From WQXF01 sp031552825 (lineage in GTDB: Bacteria > Bacillota > Clostridia > Christensenellales > Aristaeellaceae): 64,000 nt of DNA. Where the stretch lies: positions 74,446-138,445 of the forward strand of contig JAVBMD010000019.1 of the NCBI GenBank assembly GCA_031552825.1, written 5' to 3'. This document shows, in pieces, positions 56,904-64,000 of the stretch. The notes under the pieces were generated by a model. It searched no databases. It had not been told where the DNA came from and saw only the letters and a program-made list of their open reading frames with translations. The position numbers and the translations under genes were made by a program. Position 1 is the stretch's first letter. Every line of letters starts with the position of its first letter.

Positions 56904-57659
56904 ATGAAAAAAATCGTATCGCTGGCGCTGGTCGCGCTGTTGCTTCTGGGCGTGTCCGCGCCCGCGTTGGCTACCGACAATCCGGCTTGGAACGATCTGC
57001 TGAACAAAACCGCCGCCTCCATTGAGCAGTTGACCGCAGATTATGGTGAGCTGACCGTGGTGGGCACCGCTGCCATCGCCGTGGAGCCGGATATGGCGAC
57101 CCTCACGCTGGGCGTGATGTTTGAAGATCCTTCCACCGCCGTGGCGCAGGACAAGGTCAACGAGGTGATCGCCAAGCTGGTGGAGACGCTCAAGGCGCAA
57201 GGCATCCCTGAAAACAAGATCGCAACCAACAACTATTACGTTTCCCCGACCTACGATTATGGCACGGATCCGGCGGTGCTGCGCGGCTATCAGGTGAGCG
57301 AGATGCTCAACGTGACCGTCGAGGATTTTTCGCTGATTAGCAAGGTGATCGACACCAGCGTGGCGATCGGCGTCAATCAGGTGCAAAGCATCACCTTCGA
57401 TACCTCCAAGCGCGCCGAAATCTATCGGCAGGCGCTGGCCAACGCCATCGCCGCCGCCCAGCAAAAGGCCGTCGTGATGGTGCAGGCCGCGGGCAAACAG
57501 CTGGTGGATCTGCGCAGCCTCGCCGAAGCGGAGCAGGGGCAGTCCCTGTACCTCAACGCTTACGATACCCGCGCAACGGGCATGAAGGCGGAAAGCCAAA
57601 TCCTGGGCGGCGAGATCAACGTGACGGCGCAAGTGACGCTGGTATACGATATTCGGTAG
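56904..57659 (+). CDS. SIMPL-domain (DUF541) secreted protein
   Basis: A 251-residue protein with a signal peptide (about 1-24, ending PALA) and a SIMPL domain: VVGTAAIAVEPDMATLTLGVMFE and IATNNYYVSPTYDY-type segments, then YQVSEMLNVTVEDFSLISKVID. Homologues such as OmpI, BP26 and YggE form extracellular beta rings and are linked to oxidative stress; biochemical role unsettled. ATG 56904 follows GGAGGAAACC. It lies 95 bases after the anti-sigma gene and may be in the same regulon. Confidence 0.85.
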   Translation: MKKIVSLALVALLLLGVSAPALATDNPAWNDLLNKTAASIEQLTADYGELTVVGTAAIAVEPDMATLTLGVMFEDPSTAVAQDKVNEVIAKLVETLKAQGIPENKIATNNYYVSPTYDYGTDPAVLRGYQVSEMLNVTVEDFSLISKVIDTSVAIGVNQVQSITFDTSKRAEIYRQALANAIAAAQQKAVVMVQAAGKQLVDLRSLAEAEQGQSLYLNAYDTRATGMKAESQILGGEINVTAQVTLVYDIR

Positions 57660-57676
57660 AATGCTTTGCGGACGAA

Positions 57677-57704
57677 GCGGCTCGCGAAATGCGGGTCGCT
57701 TTTT
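57677..57704 (+). terminator. Terminator after the SIMPL gene
   Basis: GCGGCTCGC (57677-57685) pairs with GCGGGTCGC (57691-57699), with two G-U pairs, then TTTTT. Confidence 0.7.
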
Positions 57705-57713
57705 CTGCGCGTT

Positions 57714-57876
57714 ATACTACTCCTCAATAGATTCCATGCAATAGATCGCAGAAGATTTTTTCGATGGGCTAGGAGCCCGAGGGAGACGTAGCCAGCAGCT
57801 ACGTTGACTGAGGCGCGACAACGCCCATCGGAAAAAGAGCCGCGAGATATGCTTGAAATCTATTGAGGTTTAGTAT
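57714..57876. mobile_element. 163-bp palindromic MITE-like element
   Basis: Outer inverted ends ATACTA..CCTCAATAGATT (57714-57733) and AATCTATTGAGG..TAGTAT (57857-57876) match except for a short gap. Inside, CGATGGGC (57762-57769) pairs with GCCCATCG (57823-57830) and ACGTAGC (57786-57792) with GCTACGT (57798-57804). The intervening arms pair imperfectly. It has no coding capacity. It fits a MITE or large repeat hairpin in a 310-base intergenic gap. Confidence 0.65.
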
Positions 57877-57879
57877 CTG

Positions 57880-57909
57880 TTGTCACGCAAGCGCGCGCCA
57901 TGGTATGAT
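57880..57909 (+). promoter_or_regulatory. Probable promoter of the phosphoglucomutase gene
   Basis: TTGTCA (57880-57885), an 18-base spacer and TATGAT (57904-57909). It begins 4 bases after the MITE-like element. Confidence 0.5.
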
Positions 57910-57969
57910 AAGGCAAAAGGTTGCGCAAACCAACCGTGTTTCGTGAGGACGACGAAGGGGGAGAGCCGT

Positions 57970-59685
57970 ATGACCTATCAGGAGCGCTATCAGGCTTGGC
58001 TCAAGGATTTTGCCGGGGATCAAGCGGCCATGGAGGAGCTGCGCGGCATCGCGGGCAACGAGGCCGAGATCGAGGATCGATTTTATACCGAGCTGTCCTT
58101 TGGCACGGCGGGCATGCGCGGCGTGCTCGGCATGGGCGCCAACCGCATGAACATTTACAATGTACGCCGGGCGACGCGCGGCTTGGCCGACTATATCAAC
58201 CGTGATCCGGCGCAGGCGGCCTGCGGCGTGGCCATCGCCTACGATTCGCGCCGCATGTCGCCGGAGTTTGCCCGCGAGGCGGCGCTGGTGCTGTGCGCGC
58301 AGGGCATCAAGGCCTACCTCTTCGATTCGCTGCGGCCGGTGCCGGTGCTTTCCTTCGCGGTGCGCGAGCTGCACGCCGTAGCCGGTATCGTGATTACCGC
58401 CAGCCACAATCCGCCGCAGTACAACGGCTACAAGGTCTATTGGGAAGACGGCGCGCAGTTGCCGCCGGAACGCGCCGACGCGGTGCTCGACTGCATCCGC
58501 GCCACGCCCTATGCCGATGCCCTGCCAATGGACGAGGCGAAGGCCAAGGAAACCGGTCTGCTGCAGATCATCGGCAGGGACATCGACGATGCCTACATCG
58601 CCCGCGTGCGCACGCTGTCGGTGCAGCCGCAGCTCATGGCTGCCGAGGGCAAGAACCTGAAGATCGTATATACGCCGCTGCACGGCTCCGGCAACATCCC
58701 TGTGCGCCGCATCCTGCGCGAGATCGGCATCGAAAACGTGCTGGTCGTCAAGGAGCAGGAACTGCCTGACCCGAACTTCTCCACCATCAAGGTGCCCAAC
58801 CCGGAGGATCCGGCGGCGTTCGCTATGGCCATGGCGCTGGCCGACCGCGAGGGAGCCGATTGTGTGTTCGGCACCGATCCGGATTGCGACCGCGTCGGCA
58901 TCGCTGTGAAGGACAGCGCCGGTGCTTACTACCTGATGAGCGGCAATCAGATCGGCTGTATCCTGCTCTACTACATTCTCACCAGCCGCAAGGCGCTGGG
59001 TACGCTCCCGGCCAACGGCGCGGCGGTGAAATCCATCGTGTCCACCGAGATGGCGCGCGCTATCGCCGACGACTTTGGTGTCCGCATGTATGACGTGCTC
59101 ACCGGCTTCAAGTTCATCGCTGAGAAGATTCAGGAGTTTGAGGACACCGGCGCGCAAACCTTCCTGTTCGGATTTGAGGAGAGCTACGGGTATCTCTCCT
59201 CCACCTTCGTGCGCGACAAGGACGGCGTCAACGCCTCGCTGTTGATCGCCGAGGCGGCGGCTTGGGCCAAGTCGCAGGGCGAGACGCTCTACGATATTTT
59301 GCAGGAGATCTACGCGCGTTACGGTTTTTACATCGATCAGGTGGTATCGGTGACATTGCCGGGCAAGGATGGGCTGGCGCGCATGGCGCAGGTGATGAAA
59401 TCGCTGCGGGAGAACCCGCCTGAGGCGCTGGCGGGGATGCGCGTGTCGGCGGTGCGCGATTATCAGAGCGGCCTGCGCAACGATGGCGTTCGCAGCGAGT
59501 TGATGGGCATGCCGCCCTCCGATGTGCTGTACTTCGAGCTGGAGCGGGGGGCTTGGCTGTGCGTGCGCCCATCGGGAACCGAGCCGAAGATGAAGCTCTA
59601 CATCAACACCTGCGCGCAGAGCCGCGAGGAAGCGTTCCGTCAGAACGAGGCGCTCAAGGCGGCGGCGCAGGCACTGTTGGGATAA
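57970..59685 (+). CDS. pgcA: Phosphoglucomutase/phosphomannomutase (PgcA-like)
   Basis: A 571-residue alpha-D-phosphohexomutase, the length of B. subtilis PgcA. TASHNPPQYNGYK holds the phosphoserine, FGTDPDCDRVGIAV binds Mg2+, FGFEESYGYLSS is the sugar loop and VRPSGTEPKMKLYI the phosphate loop. It interconverts glucose-1- and glucose-6-phosphate for UDP-glucose, glycolipid and wall-polymer synthesis. ATG 57970 follows GGGGGAG. The gene has no close co-directional partner in the unit. Confidence 0.93.
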   Translation: MTYQERYQAWLKDFAGDQAAMEELRGIAGNEAEIEDRFYTELSFGTAGMRGVLGMGANRMNIYNVRRATRGLADYINRDPAQAACGVAIAYDSRRMSPEFAREAALVLCAQGIKAYLFDSLRPVPVLSFAVRELHAVAGIVITASHNPPQYNGYKVYWEDGAQLPPERADAVLDCIRATPYADALPMDEAKAKETGLLQIIGRDIDDAYIARVRTLSVQPQLMAAEGKNLKIVYTPLHGSGNIPVRRILREIGIENVLVVKEQELPDPNFSTIKVPNPEDPAAFAMAMALADREGADCVFGTDPDCDRVGIAVKDSAGAYYLMSGNQIGCILLYYILTSRKALGTLPANGAAVKSIVSTEMARAIADDFGVRMYDVLTGFKFIAEKIQEFEDTGAQTFLFGFEESYGYLSSTFVRDKDGVNASLLIAEAAAWAKSQGETLYDILQEIYARYGFYIDQVVSVTLPGKDGLARMAQVMKSLRENPPEALAGMRVSAVRDYQSGLRNDGVRSELMGMPPSDVLYFELERGAWLCVRPSGTEPKMKLYINTCAQSREEAFRQNEALKAAAQALLG

Positions 59686-59690
59686 ACAGC

Positions 59691-59728
59691 GCTGTAATGA
59701 ACGGCGGCTGTAATGAACGGCGCTGTAA
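59691..59728 (+). repeat. 2.5 copies of a 15-16 bp repeat before the ABC-importer promoter
   Basis: GCTGTAATGAACGGCG (59691-59706), GCTGTAATGAACGGC (59707-59721) and GCTGTAA (59722-59728) stand in tandem, ending 4 bases before the -35. A palindrome ACAGCGCTGT overlaps the first copy. Helical spacing of CTGTAAT suits a response-regulator or metal-regulator array. Confidence 0.65.
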
Positions 59729-59732
59729 GCAA

Positions 59733-59761
59733 TTGACAAAGAGACGGATCCCATCTATACT
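59733..59761 (+). promoter_or_regulatory. Promoter of the ABC importer operon
   Basis: TTGACA (59733-59738), a 17-base spacer and TATACT (59756-59761), about 64 bases before the start codon. Confidence 0.8.
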
Positions 59762-59824
59762 CTAAGTAAAATTGTGGACGGTTGGCATACCGAGCCACTT
59801 ACGGAGAGGGAGAGGTCTGTCTAT

Positions 59825-60859
59825 ATGAAGAAACTGTTGTCACTGCTATTGGTACTCGCGCTGATGATGGGTCTTACCGGCGCCGCGCTTGCCGAGGATA
59901 CCGAGTTGGTGGTCTACGGCTCCTGCGAGGAGGAGTATCTGGCGGCCGCGTGCAAGGGCTTTGAGGAGCTGACCGGCATCAAGGTGAGCTACCAGCGCCT
60001 GTCGGGCGGCGAAGTCTATGCCAAGATTAAGGAAGAGGCTGGCAAGCCCTCCGCCGACGTGTGGTTCGGCGGCACCACCGATCCCTATAATCAAGCCAAG
60101 AACGACGGCCTGCTCGTGGCCTACGAATCCGAGAACGCCAAGAACCTGCGCTCGCCGAAATACCGCGACGCCGAGGGCTATTGGTACGGCATTTACAGCG
60201 GCTATTTGGGCTTCATCTGCAATAAAGAAGAGCTGGATCGGCTCGGCCTCGCGGTGCCGCAGGATTGGGCGGATCTGGCTAAGCCGGAGTACAAGGGTCT
60301 GGTTGCCGTGGCGAACCCCGGCACCGCTGGCACCGGCAAGCAGTTCCTCAACACCATCGTCCAGCTGATGGGCAAGGACGAGGCGATGAAATTCTTCGCC
60401 GAACTCGACAAGAATATCTATCAGTATCCCAAGAGCGGCGCCGGTCCCTCCAAGCTGGTAGGCCCGGGCGAAATCGTCATCGCGGTGGGCTTCCTGCACG
60501 ATGGCATCTACCAGATCCTGCAGGGCTATGACAACCTCGTGCTCGTCGGTCCGGCCAGCGGCACCAGCTACGAAATCGGCGCGACCGCTATCTTCGCCGG
60601 AGCGCAGCATATGGACGCAGCCCAGAAGTGGATCGACTACGCACTCAGCGGCGAATGCACCAAGCTTGGCCAACTCAATGGCTCCTACCAGTTCCTGACC
60701 TTGACCAACGTCGAGGATCCCAAGGAAGCGCTGCAGTTTGGCTTAGACAAGACCAAGCTGATGGAGTACGACTTCGACCGCGCGGCCAAGGAGATCGCCG
60801 GGTTGGTGGAAGCGTGGCACGGCGTAATCAATGCCGATGACCGCCTCAAGACCGAGTAA
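59825..60859 (+). CDS. Fe(III)-type ABC transporter solute-binding protein
   Basis: A 344-residue secreted protein. A signal peptide (about 1-23, ending GAALA) is followed by a type 2 binding fold with ELVVYGSCEEEYLAAACKGFEELTGIKV, SADVWFGGTTDPYNQA, YSGYLGFICNKEEL and a C-terminal KWIDYALSGECTKL (separate motifs). The family includes FbpA/AfuA Fe3+ binders and 2-aminoethylphosphonate binders. No lipobox is seen, unusual for a Gram-positive anchor. ATG 59825 follows GGAGAGG. It is followed by its permease and ATPase. Confidence 0.88.
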   Translation: MKKLLSLLLVLALMMGLTGAALAEDTELVVYGSCEEEYLAAACKGFEELTGIKVSYQRLSGGEVYAKIKEEAGKPSADVWFGGTTDPYNQAKNDGLLVAYESENAKNLRSPKYRDAEGYWYGIYSGYLGFICNKEELDRLGLAVPQDWADLAKPEYKGLVAVANPGTAGTGKQFLNTIVQLMGKDEAMKFFAELDKNIYQYPKSGAGPSKLVGPGEIVIAVGFLHDGIYQILQGYDNLVLVGPASGTSYEIGATAIFAGAQHMDAAQKWIDYALSGECTKLGQLNGSYQFLTLTNVEDPKEALQFGLDKTKLMEYDFDRAAKEIAGLVEAWHGVINADDRLKTE

Positions 60860-60873
60860 TTCTATCCGCGTAG

Positions 60874-60915
60874 AAAAGGCGGCAGCGCTATTGCGAAATA
60901 TCGCTGCCGCTTTCT
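60874..60915 (+). other. Intra-operon hairpin after the binding-protein gene
   Basis: GCGGCAGCG (60879-60887) pairs with CGCTGCCGC (60902-60910), flanked by AGAAAA and TTTCT. Such hairpins stabilise the binding-protein message or partly terminate, giving more binding protein than membrane parts. Confidence 0.65.
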
Positions 60916-60949
60916 ATGTCCAACGAATCGTTGAGAAGGAAGTGTCGGC

Positions 60950-62650
60950 ATGCTCGAGATAAGGCGCCAGTCGCGGACGTTGGATCGGAAAAAGCTGATG
61001 GGCGACCCCATCCTAGTGCTCACCATCATCGCGCTGGTGGTGTTCTTGGCGCTGTTCATCGCCTACCCGCTGTGTACACTCTTCATCGAGAGTGTGTACA
61101 ATAACGGGCGTGTTTCGCTGGACGCCTTCCTTCATATCTTCCGGCTGGCTTCCTTTCGCGGCGTTATCGGCAATACCCTGCTGCTGGGGCTGACCAGCGG
61201 CCTGCTCTCCACCGCCATCGGTTTCCTGTTTGCCTATGTGGACTGCTACGTGCGCGTGAAGTTCAAAGGAATCTTCAACGTGGTATCGGTGCTGCCGGTG
61301 GTATCGCCGCCCTTTGTGCTCTCCTTATCCTGCATCATGCTCTTCGGTCGTTCCGGGCTGGTGACTCGCGGCCTGTTTGGCATTATGGATTCCAATATTC
61401 AGGGTTTCCACGGTATCCTCATCGTGCAGGTGCTTACCTTCTTTCCGGTGTGCTATCTCATGCTCAAGGGGCTGCTCAAGAACATCGATCCTTCTATGGA
61501 AGAGTCGGCGCGCAACTTGGGCGCGAGCCGCTGGAAGGTGTTCTGCACGGTGACGTTGCCGCTGCTGTTGCCCGGGCTGGGCAACGCCTTTTTGGTAACC
61601 TTCATCGAAGCGGTAGCTGATTTCACCAACCCGATGATGATCGGCGGCAGTTTTTCCACGCTAGCCACCTCGATTTACCTGCAAGTGACCGGCGCGTATG
61701 ACGTGACCGGCGCGGCGGCGATGGCGGTGATCCTGCTGCTGCTGACGGTACTGCTATTCGTGCTGGAGAAATATTGGCTGGAGCGCAAAACCTTCACCAC
61801 GCTTACCGGCAAGGCGACGCGCGCGCGCATGCGCATCACCGAGCCCGGTGTGACGGTCCCGCTGACGGTGCTGTGTACGCTGGTGACGCTCTTCGTGATC
61901 GCGCTGTACGCGATGATTCCGCTGGGCGCGCTGTTCAAGCTATGGGGGCGCAACTATACCATCGTGCCGGATCACTTCCGGTACGTGTTCAAGGTTGGTT
62001 TCAAGGCGTTCCAAGATTCGATGATGCTCTCGGCCATCGCCGCGCCGCTGACTGCGCTGATGTCTATGCTGATCGCCTATCTGGTGGTTAAGAAGAAGTT
62101 CCGGGGCAAGGCTTTTATCGAATTTGTATCGATGTTCGCGATGGCGGTGCCGGGTACGGTGCTGGGCATCGGCTACATTCGCAGCTTTAACCGGGGCATC
62201 GCGGGCAGCGGCGTGCTGGCCATCACCGGCACCGGCATCATTTTGGTGATCGCCTTCATCGTGCGCAGCCTGCCGGTGGGTACGCGCAGCGGCATCGCCG
62301 CGCTGCAGCAGATCGACAAATCCATCGAGGAATCGGCGTACGACTTGGGTGCGGGCAGCGCCAAGGTATTCACCTCGGTCACGCTGCCGCTGATTAAGGA
62401 TTCCTTCTTCAGCGGGCTGGTCACCGCCTTCGTGCGCAGCATGACCGCCACCAGCGCCGTTATCCTGCTGGTGTCGCCGTCCTTCCAGCTCATCACGCCG
62501 CAGATCATGTCGCAAGCCGAGATTGGGCGATACGGCCCGGCCTGCGCCTATGCGACGCTGCTGGTGGCCATCGTATACGGCGTGATTCTGCTCATGAACC
62601 TGTTTTTGAAATTCTTCGGCGTGAGCCGCACGGTGTCGGAGGGAGAATAA
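60950..62650 (+). CDS. FbpB-type fused ABC permease
   Basis: A 566-residue protein with about 12 membrane helices in two homologous halves (about 20-290 and 310-560). Each ends in an EAA loop: SMEESARNLGASRWKVFCTVTLPLLLPGL and SIEESAYDLGAGSAKVFTSVTLPLIKDSF (key E, G and P residues). This duplication in one chain is typical of Fe3+ (FbpB/SfuB) importers and some phosphonate relatives. ATG 60950 follows GAAGGAAG. It lies 90 bases after the binding-protein gene, with a hairpin between, and 1 base before the ATPase gene. Confidence 0.9.
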   Translation: MLEIRRQSRTLDRKKLMGDPILVLTIIALVVFLALFIAYPLCTLFIESVYNNGRVSLDAFLHIFRLASFRGVIGNTLLLGLTSGLLSTAIGFLFAYVDCYVRVKFKGIFNVVSVLPVVSPPFVLSLSCIMLFGRSGLVTRGLFGIMDSNIQGFHGILIVQVLTFFPVCYLMLKGLLKNIDPSMEESARNLGASRWKVFCTVTLPLLLPGLGNAFLVTFIEAVADFTNPMMIGGSFSTLATSIYLQVTGAYDVTGAAAMAVILLLLTVLLFVLEKYWLERKTFTTLTGKATRARMRITEPGVTVPLTVLCTLVTLFVIALYAMIPLGALFKLWGRNYTIVPDHFRYVFKVGFKAFQDSMMLSAIAAPLTALMSMLIAYLVVKKKFRGKAFIEFVSMFAMAVPGTVLGIGYIRSFNRGIAGSGVLAITGTGIILVIAFIVRSLPVGTRSGIAALQQIDKSIEESAYDLGAGSAKVFTSVTLPLIKDSFFSGLVTAFVRSMTATSAVILLVSPSFQLITPQIMSQAEIGRYGPACAYATLLVAIVYGVILLMNLFLKFFGVSRTVSEGE

Positions 62651-62651
62651 T

Positions 62652-63734
<1,083 letters not shown>

Positions 63735-63770
63735 ATATATTGGAAAATATACCGGATTTCGCGCGGAAAA

Positions 63771-63866
63771 CACGAACGCTGAATCCTGAGTAAAACACAA
63801 CGTTCGTGGATGCATGATTTGGTGCGCTCAAATGCAAAATAATGGCGGAAAACAGCCGCATTTTTT
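63771..63866 (+). terminator. Inverted repeat and weak terminator after the ABC importer
   Basis: CACGAACG (63771-63778) pairs with CGTTCGTG (63801-63808). Further on, AAATGC..GGC (63830 on) pairs with GCC..GCATTTTTT (to 63866), giving a bulged stem followed by T-run. The second is the better terminator. Confidence 0.5.
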
Positions 63867-63879
63867 CTTAAAAACATGG

Positions 63880-63908
63880 TTGACAAGAGGGCGGTCGCGT
63901 GCTATCCT
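63880..63908 (+). promoter_or_regulatory. Probable rRNA-operon promoter
   Basis: TTGACA (63880-63885), a 17-base spacer and TATCCT (63903-63908). An A/T-rich stretch just upstream (TTTTTTCTTAAAAA) looks like an UP element, as strong rRNA promoters have. Confidence 0.6.
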
Positions 63909-64000
63909 ATACAAGCTCTCCCGAGCGCGGCAAGCAAAAGCGAGCGGCAGCGGGGGGCAAGCGATCCTTGAAAACGATACAGGCAAGAGAAAGAGTAAGA
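63909..64000 (+). ncRNA. rRNA leader (5' part of an rRNA operon, cut by the window end)
   Basis: The segment GATCCTTGAAAACGATACAGGC at about 63963-63984 resembles the GATCTTTGAAAACTGAACAA-type leader (boxA region) found just before 16S rRNA in Bacillota. The 16S gene itself should start just outside the window and is not visible. Confidence 0.55.

Noticed and set aside
60874..60915. An intrinsic terminator after the binding-protein gene
   Set aside because: The following T-run is short (TTTCT) and permease and ATPase clearly belong to the same operon. It is listed as an intra-operon hairpin.

Overview
The window looks like a chromosomal segment of an anaerobic, fairly GC-rich Bacillota (Clostridia-type gut or sediment organism). 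Pointers are a class III anaerobic ribonucleotide reductase, a CIRCE/HrcA site before an Hsp20 gene, a GAAC-N4-GTTC LexA-type box before a Y-family polymerase, HelD, TelA/XpaC-type and YdjG/YdjI-type membrane genes, consensus sigma-A promoters with strong GGAGG ribosome sites, and an apparent rRNA-operon promoter running off the right edge. No species can be named from the sequence alone.

Layout. 1-7.9 kb: IclR-type regulator and a seven-gene uronate/KDG catabolic run (uxaB, uxaA, uxaC, kdgF, kdgA, kdgK) leading to pyruvate and glyceraldehyde-3-phosphate. 7.9-15.7 kb: ThuA/M23 genes, then helD with an M1 peptidase, then a YdjI/YdjG-like membrane pair. 15.7-18.6 kb: a secreted peptidoglycan-binding protein, then mgtE behind a long structured leader with its own promoter, a possible leader ORF and a terminator. 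18.7-27.2 kb: aminotransferase, murG-like, long PRPP synthetase, an MFS carrier and nrdDG behind a promoter with NrdR-like boxes. 27.2-31.5 kb (minus strand): a small XRE/membrane pair with flanking operators, then VanY, SGNH-like and MBOAT genes that suggest cell-wall or polysaccharide modification. 31.75-36.5 kb: an AT-richer four-gene run, XpaC-like / solute-binding-VWA fusion / TelA / PotD-like, which is the best candidate for an undescribed membrane stress or sensing system. 36.5-45 kb: condensation-type acyltransferase and alpha/beta hydrolase, Hsp20, DNA polymerase IV, two secreted proteins.

45-50.6 kb is a probable drug-resistance neighbourhood: an Lsa/Vga-type ABC-F gene controlled by an unusually clear leader-peptide attenuator, and divergently an MFS exporter, a YcaQ-type protein (probable CTG start) and an RlmA-type 23S rRNA methyltransferase with overlapping genes. 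50.6-55.2 kb: trkA-trkH, an orotate-phosphoribosyltransferase-like gene and a pseudouridine synthase. 55.3-59.7 kb: ECF sigma/anti-sigma, a SIMPL protein, a roughly 163-bp palindromic MITE-like element, and phosphoglucomutase. 59.8-63.7 kb: an Fe(III)-type ABC importer with tandem repeats before its promoter. The last ~120 bases look like an rRNA promoter and leader.

Starts were chosen by ribosome-binding site, so several genes begin later than the longest open frame. Family names come from motif recognition by eye. No database search was run.
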